Virus record (IMG/VR): IMGVR_UViG_3300020395_000063
Span: 1-30,462 of that record
Source of the DNA: a virus
Reading direction: 5' to 3' (one strand)
DNA: 30,462 nt
Of this stretch, positions 20,501 to 26,452 are shown in pieces (position 1 is the first letter of the stretch; every line of letters begins with the position of its first letter). Under the pieces are notes generated by a model. That model worked only from the letters and a program-made list of their open reading frames with translations, searched no databases and had not been told where the DNA came from. Made by a program: the position numbers and the translations under genes.

Positions 20501-21849
20501 CAGATCTTTATTCTGGTAATATTGTTCAGGTTAATAACTATAACCATGGAATGACATCAGATAATAATAAAGTTACTTTAACTGGTATACAACCTGATGG
20601 TATTCCTACTACATTAAGTGCAAATTTCTCAAATACTGATACTGTTATTTCTGTAGCAAATACTAGTGTATTTGGAACATTTGAAGGAATATCAACCAGT
20701 ACAGGATATGCTCAAGTAGGGCAAGAAATTATATATTATAATGGTATTGGTGCAGGTACACTTAATGTTGGAACAAGAGGATTTTCTGATACATCAGTTT
20801 CTTCACATTCTAGTGGAGATTCAATATTCAAATATGAATATAATGGAATTTCTTTAACTGGTATTAACACTACACACTCAATGGCTACTGCAGCTGGAGT
20901 AAAGGCATTAAAGACAATTGATAGTTACTTTGTAGCAGTACCTAGAGGTTCTGGAAGACCAAATCTTACAGATAGATCTGTTGGTGTTAATCAATTAAGT
21001 TTTACTGAAGAAATGTTTGCTGGTGGATCATTTGCAAATGGAACACAAAACTTCCAATATGATTCATTTATGCCAGCATTCTCTGTAATGACACCAGGAA
21101 GTTCAACAATTCTTGAAGCGAAATTGAGAAGTGTAACTGGAACTAGTGATGGTGGTAATGAATCATCATTCAATGATGTTGGATACGAACCTGTAGTATT
21201 CAATAAACTTAATAGATTATCTTCTCCTAGATTACTTGCTTCGGGTGTTGATGAAACTACATACTTAACTAATTTACCAAAAAATAGATCTGTGACTTTA
21301 TTAGCATCATTTAGTACATCAGATGCTAATTTATCTCCTGTATTAGATACTATGAATGGAGCATTTAGATTATACAGAAATAGGTTAAATAATCCAATAT
21401 CGGATTATGCTAGAGATTCTAGATCTAATGCACTTGTAGGTGATCCACATGCAGCATGTTATATTTCTCAGGTAGTTAATTTAACAAATGAATCAACTTC
21501 ATTAAAAGTTCTTATAAGTGCCTTTAGACCTGCATCATCAGATTTCAGAGTATTATATAGATTAATTAAACCAGATTCAACTGGTGTTGATGAAGCCTTT
21601 AAATTATTCCCTGGATATGATAATCTTAAAGATGTTGGTATTGATAAGCAAGTTATTGATTCTAGTTTGAATAGTGGAAGACCTGATGTACTAGTTCCTC
21701 CTAGCACTGGTAATCAATTCTTAGATTATGAATTTACTACTAACAATGAAGATGGATTTACTGGATTCCAAGTTAAAATTGTAATCAGTGGAACTAATGA
21801 ATCAACTCCACCTAGATTTAAAGATCTTAGAGTAATTGCTTTAGCATAA
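14521..21849 (+). CDS. DUF4815-family large baseplate/tail-periphery protein
   Basis: This 2,442-residue protein opens with the DUF4815 signature: ISPYYDDF, then RPGRPVQARELTTLQSILQ, then the FGDHMFKEGTMVIPG segment (residues about 10-65). A second conserved block at about 1605-1720 starts MDPLAQSFRCDESGAFLSSV and contains PSPIYLNAGTEYALVLLSPG. The C-terminus (DPHAACYISQVVNL, FRPASSDFRVLYRL, PPRFKDLRVIALA) also matches large virion proteins of marine T4-like phages as I recall them. Late in the protein come two GxGY motifs (about 20120-20290) and a V.TRGF..T...H..GD module (about 20608-20847) shared with gp7 and gp15. The gene sits where T4 has genes 9-12, so a role at the wedge periphery or fibre attachment is likely but inferred. 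The ATG follows the gp8 stop by three bases and has no strong ribosome binding site. Confidence 0.85.
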   Translation: MPQKTNLNISPYYDDFNADDNFYKVLFRPGRPVQARELTTLQSILQNQVESFGDHMFKEGTMVIPGSVAYDSQYFSVKIESEHLGLPVSLYLYELKGKKFKGQNSGVEFIVNDCKVPEDSTDITHVTLFIKYLTGSNDNLEAFISDSEPLIAQETIVYGNTTITVGDSVANAIDTDAAATGSAVKIETGVYFIRGSFVTVTADTIILDPYSNQPSYRVGLSILETIVTAKEDSELYDNARGFSNYAAPGADRLKITTELSKKSLTDFNDTNFIEIVKLRDGNLKKLQDTTVYSEIAKEFARRTFEESGNYSLGNFNVKVSNSLDDGIGNEGIFKSNQVTDQNNTPTDDLACVEVDPGKAYVHGFRINSVGTTIIDIDKPREKEVVDTAKVAFELGSLIRVDNVTGTPKIKLDETSNTVQLLSKPKLTANGGVGQPSWLTSGIGTARVYSVGLRNTPYVDNDSEWNLYLYDVQTYTALTLNESLSAAQCPNGSFIRGVSSDATGYMADISGSIVSLVQTSGTFIRGEAVLINETNLVPRSIVTVTQYGSQDIKSVFQKASVSGNTVDFSANTVLKDTLVTPTTPLNTQFTIVDGSGGGSTGTITGPGITFDGVKAGDLVKYAVKGVANVVINEVESVDPDLKTLNVVSVAATTGIANLVNGFAAPAGFTTTSAMVRIIPEGIVNNDEKGLYTPLERRNISDVNFSGSELLVSSQLSGTTDANGSVTISLPTGISSGFYSSFDTQKYSVIYDSISGGGGPENLTKDQFALTNGATQVTLSGLRGSQAVKINATVEKATIKEKIKEYSRSKQIQITHTQTGINTTTSGLTQNNFYGLRVEDKEISLNVCDVANVVAVLESKDTSAPTLDKLTTVSGLSLDINSVVGERITGTESAAVAQLVTRTGSNNVEIVYLNTNKFNIGEVINFDESNITTTLQAITPGNNINITDRYSLDKGQREQYYDYSRIVRKAGTAKPSKRLLVVYNSYIVPADDTGDVFTVESYDESRFSDDVPLLGNNVRASDTLDFRPRVSEFNSTTASPFAYSSRDFGTAGNASTLVISPEGDSNLGYSFYLPRIDKLILSLGEDNIPEFSVLKGVSSLQPKAPAMVETGMEVATIALPAYLYSPSNARITLVDNKRYTMRDIGKLDKRITNLEIVTSLTMLELDTKSLQIMDEVGDRFKSGFFVDNFKDISRMDVQNPDNKVDVDIVNGELIVPLDRYTFKPELGLSPSINSDTADYTQNLTLLDTNVRKTGDLITLDYSETDWIENAFASKVENINPFEVVAFDGTIALDPVSDNWTRTVVVDGGKRTVVDGNTLADPSAEFQRILDNQLSEVISVVQTDNEITTTTLEFDSEYIETILTGTVPETHIRSRNVGFKAHALKPGIQYYPFFDGRSGIDIIPKLIEISMTSGTFSVAEDVKGYIGGDSTNPVITFRTANADHREGTYNDSTSTGYTPYIANPYDLGSSLSSVYTSSSTVLNVDIGSLTEEAIGKYFGRLEVGMKLVGSSSNAEATVTNIRLIGDDIGNVYGSFFIRNPLTSPAPPLRFTNGTKTFRLSSSVSNETPLPGNEASVSSGEGEYTTAGTLETFRQTNVVVGRTTRTVQYMDPLAQSFRCDESGAFLSSVDVYFGTKDDSQPVTVQLRTMELGTPTDILAADYAEVIVPSSDITVSNDASIATNIKFPSPIYLNAGTEYALVLLSPGTTKYTVWISRIGDITIETRDLGEGNRRKVGTQYIGGSLFKSQNGTIWTPTQEEDLKFTLYKCAFKTGTIGDLTLYNPKLQTSNVNFGLSSNAITSYPRKLTVGIDYTSVLEAELVPGIKVSASTNDGVAMNVPDDPTGFIESVGGPIEATTVVNQTIGITTVGLGTGYEPSQTYSGVNLQTITGNGSGATATVITNVSGGVANVSIASSGSGYAVGDVLGITTADLGNDKKGTDAQVTVADRAGIDKLYLTNVQGENFTTNKLLIWYSDPANGTIHQPGAASTAITSSALTSDLYSGNIVQVNNYNHGMTSDNNKVTLTGIQPDGIPTTLSANFSNTDTVISVANTSVFGTFEGISTSTGYAQVGQEIIYYNGIGAGTLNVGTRGFSDTSVSSHSSGDSIFKYEYNGISLTGINTTHSMATAAGVKALKTIDSYFVAVPRGSGRPNLTDRSVGVNQLSFTEEMFAGGSFANGTQNFQYDSFMPAFSVMTPGSSTILEAKLRSVTGTSDGGNESSFNDVGYEPVVFNKLNRLSSPRLLASGVDETTYLTNLPKNRSVTLLASFSTSDANLSPVLDTMNGAFRLYRNRLNNPISDYARDSRSNALVGDPHAACYISQVVNLTNESTSLKVLISAFRPASSDFRVLYRLIKPDSTGVDEAFKLFPGYDNLKDVGIDKQVIDSSLNSGRPDVLVPPSTGNQFLDYEFTTNNEDGFTGFQVKIVISGTNESTPPRFKDLRVIALA

Positions 21850-22049
21850 TGATACCTGTTGAAGGACATAAAAATCTTTATAGGGATGAAAAATCGGGTG
21901 CCATAATAAATCATGACACCCAAGGTTATCTTCAATATAAGGCATTGAAGAATAAAAAAAATGAAGAAATGGAAGAGATTCAACGTTTAAGATCTGATAT
22001 AGATGAAATAAAATCTCTTTTACAGGAGGTGTTAAATAAAAGATTATAA
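21849..22049 (+). CDS. Small conserved coiled-coil protein, function unknown
   Basis: The ORF encodes 66 residues. The first part (MIPVEGHKNLYRDEKSGAII) is a compact block that I recall in small proteins at this same position in cyanophages. The second part, from about residue 38, is a charged helix with heptad-like hydrophobic spacing (EEIQRLRSDIDEIKSLLQEV) that should form a coiled coil. No signal peptide or membrane segment is visible. The start overlaps the stop of the preceding giant gene by one base (TAATG), indicating translational coupling. The stop codon overlaps the late promoter box of the next transcription unit. A structural or assembly role is inferred from context only. Confidence 0.85.
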   Translation: MIPVEGHKNLYRDEKSGAIINHDTQGYLQYKALKNKKNEEMEEIQRLRSDIDEIKSLLQEVLNKRL

Positions 22050-22052
22050 ATA
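22045..22052 (+). promoter_or_regulatory. T4-type late promoter box before the 113-residue gene
   Basis: An exact TATAAATA octamer overlaps the stop codon of the coiled-coil gene and ends 22 bases before the ATG at 22075. Spacing and sequence fit a T4-type late promoter. It would drive the unit running from the 113-residue gene through the fibre-like protein, gp13-gp15 and the terminase genes. It is one of only two exact boxes found by eye in the window. Confidence 0.7.
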
Positions 22053-22074
22053 TTTAAAAATATATTGATTAATA

Positions 22075-22416
22075 ATGGCAATATATGTATCCAATATAGT
22101 AATTGAGCAAGGTTTTGACTTTGATACATCCTTTCAATTAGAGGATACTAGGACTAATAACTTTTTAGATTTGACTGGTTGTGCTACAACTGCTCAGATT
22201 AGAAAACATTCTTCTAGCACAAATGAAACAGCAGGTTTTGCTGCAACTGTTACACAGGAAGACAGAGGAATTATTTCAATTACATTGACGGCAGCTAAAA
22301 CTGTCCTTATAAAACCTGGAAGGTATGTCTATGATGTGAAGATAATGACTCCAACTGGAGGTGAGTACAAAGCCGTAGAAGGTTCAGCACTAGTAAGAGG
22401 TGGGGTAACAAGGTAA
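22075..22416 (+). CDS. Small virion-associated beta-sandwich protein (tentative)
   Basis: The 113-residue product has a pattern I recall from a widespread group of small phage tail-associated proteins. It begins with I.IEQG.DFDTSFQL near residues 9-22, then has a LDLTGCATTAQIRK segment near 31-45 and alternating hydrophobic strands. It ends in a glycine/arginine tail (GSALVRGGVTR). This resembles the N-terminal beta-sandwich of BppU-type baseplate proteins, but that link is tentative. There is no signal peptide. The ATG follows a late promoter box and lacks a clear ribosome binding site. The stop overlaps the next ATG by one base, so it is probably translated together with the fibre-like protein, as a partner or attachment piece. 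Confidence 0.82.
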   Translation: MAIYVSNIVIEQGFDFDTSFQLEDTRTNNFLDLTGCATTAQIRKHSSSTNETAGFAATVTQEDRGIISITLTAAKTVLIKPGRYVYDVKIMTPTGGEYKAVEGSALVRGGVTR

Positions 22417-24140
22417 TGCCAACTATAAATGACAGAATTGGTTCACAAAACGCAATAAGGGTACTATCTAATGCTTCTGCACCTCCTACCCGAATTGTAA
22501 ACCTTACTGATATTAATGCTGCTCGAAAAGGGGAAAGTGGTTTAACTTTAGTATGGAATCATAATGCAGAAGAATTTTTCTTAACTGATAGTTTTAATGC
22601 TCCTGGTGGTTATACCTATAGTGTTGGTATAGTAACTTTTGCCAATCAAATAGAGTCTACTTCTGCTTCAACAGGTGGAGTACTTTTCCAAGGTGGAGTT
22701 GGTATTACTAGTAATTTATATATTGGTGGTTCATCAGGTATTACTAGTAATTTTTCAGTTATTGGTATTACAACTTTAGCAAGTAATGGTGGAATAACAA
22801 CTACTGGTGGAGATCTTTATATTGGTGGACAGTTATATAGTGGAGATTCCACAATAGGTTCTGATGGTATTAGTGTTAGTGGAATTGTAACTGCAAATGC
22901 AGTTTCCATAGGTGCAACACAAGTTTTAAGTGATGCATTCCAACTTCAAAATATTGCATCTTTAGATACTACAACAACAGCAACAATTGAAGCAGCAGTT
23001 TCTGCAGCACCTAATACCTTTACTAACCTTGATATAACTGGAATTTCAACTTTTCAAGAAACGTCTGGTTTTGTAGGTTTAGCAACATTTGGTGGTGGTA
23101 TTGATGTTGTTGCTGGTGTTTCTACGTTTGCAAACGATGTAAAGTTTGATAATGGATTACACGTTCGAAGTGGTGTTACTACGTTTGCTGCTAATATTAT
23201 TGTTGAAGATAATGGTCAAGTACAAATTGGTAATTCTGCAGATTTAGTTATTACGCATGATACTTCAAACACTATTGTAGATCAGCAAGGTGCTGGTAAT
23301 TTAATAGTTAAGTATGGAGGATTCCCTAAGGTAACAATAAGTCCTGTTGGTAGTGCAACTACTATTGCTGATGATATTAATGTTCTTGGAGTTGGAACAT
23401 TCCATGCAATAGGAGTAACTACAATAACAGCTGTTTCTGCTACATTCACTGGTCCTGTAACGATTGGTGGAACATTAACATATGAAGACGTAACTAATAT
23501 TGATTCGGTTGGACTTATAACAGCAAGAAGTGGTGTTAGGGTAACTGGTGGTGGATTAAATGTTGTTGGTGTTACTACATTCGATAATTCTGATGTAGTT
23601 TTCCAAGGTGCTGCTGGTGGTCAGAATATAACATTTGATGCTTCTGAAAATGATTTAGAGTTTACTGATGCTGCTAGAATAAAATTTGGAAATAGTGATG
23701 ATCTTGAGATATGGCATGATGCCCCAAACAGTCATATAAAAAATTCTACGGGTGATTTTAAAATTCGTAGTGATTCACTCGCACTCAAAACAGCAGATGA
23801 TAGTGAGAAATATCTTAAAGCTGTTAAGAATGAAGATGTAAAATTATATTATAATAACAATGAGAAATTTGCCACTATTTCGACTGGTGCAACTGTTACT
23901 GGTGATTTATATATTAGTGGTGATTTACATCTATCTGATGATTTAGTATTAGATAATATTACTGGTAATAGTCTTAAAATAACTGGGATTTCAACATTTG
24001 CTAGTACACTTAAGGTTGAAGGTTTAACTTCTGGACGTGTTGTTTATGCTGGTACTGGTGGAGAACTTCAAGATAGTGCTAATTTAACTTTCGATGGCAC
24101 TGAACTATCAGCAGGATTAATTGATGGAGGATCGTATTAA
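22416..24140 (+). CDS. Repetitive tail-fibre-like virion structural protein
   Basis: The 574-residue protein starts with a short domain (MPTINDRIGSQNAIRVLSN, then VWNHNAEEFFLTDSF) and continues as a repetitive beta-rich shaft. At least seven G(V/I).TF or GITT motifs recur at short intervals. Two copies of a GNS.DL.I.HD..N..I unit occur, at 23216-23320 and 23671-23775. The second leads into KLYYNNNEKFATISTGATVT and a closing GRVVYAGTGGELQ segment. This architecture is typical of fibre-like structural proteins in marine T4-like phages, which often carry many copies of the unit. The start overlaps the upstream stop (TAATG) and AAGG lies just before it. Location between baseplate and neck genes, where T4 has fibre and whisker genes, fits a fibre or decoration role. 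Receptor binding is not demonstrated by the sequence. Confidence 0.82.
   Translation: MPTINDRIGSQNAIRVLSNASAPPTRIVNLTDINAARKGESGLTLVWNHNAEEFFLTDSFNAPGGYTYSVGIVTFANQIESTSASTGGVLFQGGVGITSNLYIGGSSGITSNFSVIGITTLASNGGITTTGGDLYIGGQLYSGDSTIGSDGISVSGIVTANAVSIGATQVLSDAFQLQNIASLDTTTTATIEAAVSAAPNTFTNLDITGISTFQETSGFVGLATFGGGIDVVAGVSTFANDVKFDNGLHVRSGVTTFAANIIVEDNGQVQIGNSADLVITHDTSNTIVDQQGAGNLIVKYGGFPKVTISPVGSATTIADDINVLGVGTFHAIGVTTITAVSATFTGPVTIGGTLTYEDVTNIDSVGLITARSGVRVTGGGLNVVGVTTFDNSDVVFQGAAGGQNITFDASENDLEFTDAARIKFGNSDDLEIWHDAPNSHIKNSTGDFKIRSDSLALKTADDSEKYLKAVKNEDVKLYYNNNEKFATISTGATVTGDLYISGDLHLSDDLVLDNITGNSLKITGISTFASTLKVEGLTSGRVVYAGTGGELQDSANLTFDGTELSAGLIDGGSY
22701..22753 (+). repeat. Perfect 17-base direct repeat in the fibre-like gene
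   Basis: GGTATTACTAGTAATTT occurs at 22701-22717 and again at 22737-22753, exactly 36 bases (12 codons) apart and in frame, encoding GITSN twice. Such an in-frame DNA-level repeat suggests recent local duplication or a site for slippage in the shaft. Confidence 0.9.
23216..23775 (+). repeat. Two-copy GNS-D-L-HD protein unit in the fibre-like gene
   Basis: Two units share IGNSADLVITHDTSN and FGNSDDLEIWHDAPN motifs followed by an (I/V).(N/D)..G...(I/V) segment, about 455 bases apart. The unit is common in fibre-like proteins of marine T4-like phages as I recall them. It probably forms a small beta domain breaking the repetitive shaft. Confidence 0.7.
24126..24130 (+). promoter_or_regulatory. 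Shine-Dalgarno sequence for gp13
   Basis: GGAGG lies nine bases before the ATG at 24140, inside the last codons of the fibre-like gene. It is the best-placed ribosome binding site seen at any start in the window and supports ATG 24140, which also overlaps the upstream stop by one base. Confidence 0.75.
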
Positions 24141-24997
24141 TGGCAAAACCAACCACTAAACAAGAATTAATAGATTTTTGTTTAAGAAAATTAGGTGCTC
24201 CTGTGTTGGAGATTAATGTTGATGATGAGCAATTAGATGATTTAGCAGATGACGCTATTCAATTATTTAATGAACGTCATTTTGATGGTGTTGAGAGAAT
24301 GTATCTCAAATATAAATTAACTCAAGAAGATATTGATAGAGGAACAGCAAATAATAAAGATGGTAGTGAAAATACTGTTGGTATTGTAACTACTGCTGCT
24401 ACATCTACAACTATAAGTGGATATGGAACTACAACTAGTAATTGGTACGAAACTTCTAATTTTATTCAGGTTCCAGATTCAGTACTAGGTGTTGAAAAAA
24501 TATTTAAGTTTGATACTAGTACAATCTCTGGTGGGATGTTTAGTATTAAATATCAGTTATTTTTAAATGACTTATATAATTTTAATTCAGTTGATTTACT
24601 TCAATATGCAATGACTAAAACATATCTTGAAGATATTGACTTTTTATTAACAACAGATAAACAGGTAAGATTTAATAAGAGACAGGATAGATTATATTTA
24701 GATATTGATTGGAAAGCAGAAAAGGAAGGTACTTTTCTTATAATGGATTGTTATAGGGCATTAGATCCAGCATCATTTAGTGGAGTTTATAATGATAGTT
24801 TTTTAAAGAAATATTTAACTGCTATCATAAAGAAACAATGGGGACAAAATTTAATTAAATTTACAGGTGTTAAACTTCCTGGTGGTATTGAGTTAAATGG
24901 AAGACAATTATATGATGATGCTGAAAGAGAATTAGAATCTATACAGCAAAGAATGATGACTGAATATGAACTTCCACCATTAGATATGATAGGTTGA
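24140..24997 (+). CDS. gp13: Neck protein gp13 (head completion)
   Basis: The 285-residue product matches the T4 gp13 neck family (309 residues in T4). That protein binds the portal after DNA packaging and, with gp14, closes the head and prepares it for tail joining. Diagnostic stretches are TKQELIDFCLRKLGAPVLEI and the acidic DDEQLDDLADDAIQLFNERH near the N-terminus. There is a LYLDIDW segment in the middle, and WGQNLIKFTGVKLPGGIELN with GRQLYDDAERELESIQQRM near the end. The internal segment at about 75-95 is threonine- and glycine-rich and looks like a loop. The gene has a good GGAGG ribosome binding site and a one-base overlap with the preceding gene. It is followed after six bases by gp14, the expected partner. 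Confidence 0.92.
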   Translation: MAKPTTKQELIDFCLRKLGAPVLEINVDDEQLDDLADDAIQLFNERHFDGVERMYLKYKLTQEDIDRGTANNKDGSENTVGIVTTAATSTTISGYGTTTSNWYETSNFIQVPDSVLGVEKIFKFDTSTISGGMFSIKYQLFLNDLYNFNSVDLLQYAMTKTYLEDIDFLLTTDKQVRFNKRQDRLYLDIDWKAEKEGTFLIMDCYRALDPASFSGVYNDSFLKKYLTAIIKKQWGQNLIKFTGVKLPGGIELNGRQLYDDAERELESIQQRMMTEYELPPLDMIG

Positions 24998-25003
24998 TAA
25001 AAA

Positions 25004-26449
25004 ATGCCATTAAATTCTTATTTTTTACAAGGATCTAAAAATGAACAGTTTTTAGTTCAAGATTTAATAAATGAACAATTAGGTATCTATGGAGTAGAAG
25101 TATATTATCTTCCTAGAAAGATATTTAAAAGTGATAATATTATTAGAGAAGTTCAGTCGTCAAAATTTGATGACTCTTTTTTAATTGAGGCATATGTAAA
25201 TAATTATGAGGGATATAATCCTGGTGCGGATTTAATGACTAAGTTTGGTTTAAGATTAACTAATGAAATTAGTCTTACTATTTCAAGAGAAAGGTTTGAG
25301 GACTTCATTTCTCCATTTTTAGAAGGTATGAGTTCTGGAATTAAAGATGGATATATTACTGATTATACATTTGAAGATGTGGTTACTAGACCTAAAGAAG
25401 GAGACTTAATATATTTTCCACTTGGAGAAAGGTTATTTGAGCTTAAAAGAGTTGAATCTGAAAAACCATTCTATCAATTAGGTAGAAATTATGTTTATGA
25501 ATTAAGTTGTGAACTTTATGAATATGAGAATGAACTTATCGATACTACTATTAATGAAATCGATAGTAGTATGGAAGATGAGGGATATACAACTACAGTT
25601 CAATTAATTGGTGCTGCTACTACTGCTAGTACAAATTATGTATCTATTGGTGGTACAGGAATGATTGGATTTATAGATTTGATAGATGATGGTTCTGGAT
25701 ATAAGAGTGCACCTCTTGTTGAAATATCTCCACCACCTTATGCAGGATTTACTACAGCAACTGCTGTAGCAATAACGACTTCTATTGGTGGTGTTAAATC
25801 ACTTAAAGCAGTAAGAATAACTAATCCTGGTAGTGGATATGATGAAAATTATCCACCAATGATTGTTTTCTCTGGTGGTGGTGGAGTAGGTGCTGCTGTT
25901 ACTATCGGTATTATTAGTGCAGGTATATCTACAGTATCAATTGGAGAAAGTGGATTTGGATATGCTAAAGCACCTACAGTTATAGTTTCAGAACCTCCTA
26001 CTGGAGTTGGAAATACTGTTGGTGTTGCATCTGCTGTTCTTAACGAGAATACTAATGTAATTGGACTACAATGGAGCAACGTTGGATCTGGATATACTGT
26101 AGCACCTACAATTAGCTTTAGTGGTATAACAACTACTGGAATAGGTACATTCTTCTATAATGAAGAGGTTACTGGACAGACTTCAGGTGTTAAAGCAAGA
26201 GTTAGAGACTTTAAGACTAGAAGTGATATTAGTGTTATTAACCCACCAGTTGAACTTAAGGTATCTCTAAATAGTGGAGCATTCTATCCAGGCGAAACTA
26301 TTGTTGGTGGAATATCTTCTGCTACATACATTGTAGAATCATATAGTTCAGATAGTGTAGATGATACATATGATTCTAATAAAGAGATAGAGACTGAAGC
26401 AGACAATTTACTTGATTTTACTGAAGGCAACCCATTTGGAGATTTTTAA
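25004..26449 (+). CDS. gp14: Neck protein gp14 with inserted GxGY repeat domain
   Basis: The first 190 residues are a recognisable T4-type gp14: LVQDLINEQLGIYGVEVYYL, FGLRLTNEISLTISRERF, then PKEGDLIYFPLGERLFELKR and YVYELSCELYEYENE. The C-terminus ends in DFTEGNPFGDF, also typical. In T4, gp14 joins gp13 to form the neck that links the filled head to the tail. This protein has 481 residues against 256 in T4. The excess is a block at about 221-400 holding four GxGY..(A)P motifs (residues 230, 276, 317, 361, spaced 41-46) and a GE.V.GQTSGVKARV strand motif. The insertion is glycine-, threonine- and isoleucine-rich and probably decorates the neck surface; that is inference. The start lies six bases after the gp13 stop. 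Confidence 0.92.
   Translation: MPLNSYFLQGSKNEQFLVQDLINEQLGIYGVEVYYLPRKIFKSDNIIREVQSSKFDDSFLIEAYVNNYEGYNPGADLMTKFGLRLTNEISLTISRERFEDFISPFLEGMSSGIKDGYITDYTFEDVVTRPKEGDLIYFPLGERLFELKRVESEKPFYQLGRNYVYELSCELYEYENELIDTTINEIDSSMEDEGYTTTVQLIGAATTASTNYVSIGGTGMIGFIDLIDDGSGYKSAPLVEISPPPYAGFTTATAVAITTSIGGVKSLKAVRITNPGSGYDENYPPMIVFSGGGGVGAAVTIGIISAGISTVSIGESGFGYAKAPTVIVSEPPTGVGNTVGVASAVLNENTNVIGLQWSNVGSGYTVAPTISFSGITTTGIGTFFYNEEVTGQTSGVKARVRDFKTRSDISVINPPVELKVSLNSGAFYPGETIVGGISSATYIVESYSSDSVDDTYDSNKEIETEADNLLDFTEGNPFGDF
25664..26122 (+). repeat. Four-copy GxGY..P protein repeat inside gp14
   Basis: Four consecutive units of about 41-46 residues each carry a G(S/F)GY motif followed by a proline and an (I/V)-rich strand: GSGYKSAP, GSGYDENYPP, GFGYAKAP and GSGYTVAP. 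The same motif style recurs in the gp7-like protein, gp8 and the DUF4815 protein. A regular beta fold (solenoid or stacked small domains) is likely but not proven. Confidence 0.75.
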
Positions 26450-26452
26450 TTT

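Noticed and set aside
22024-22030. Strong AGGAGGT Shine-Dalgarno-like sequence
   Set aside because: No start codon lies at a usable distance; the next ATG is 44 bases away. It falls inside codons of the coiled-coil protein (LQEV), so it is probably coincidental.
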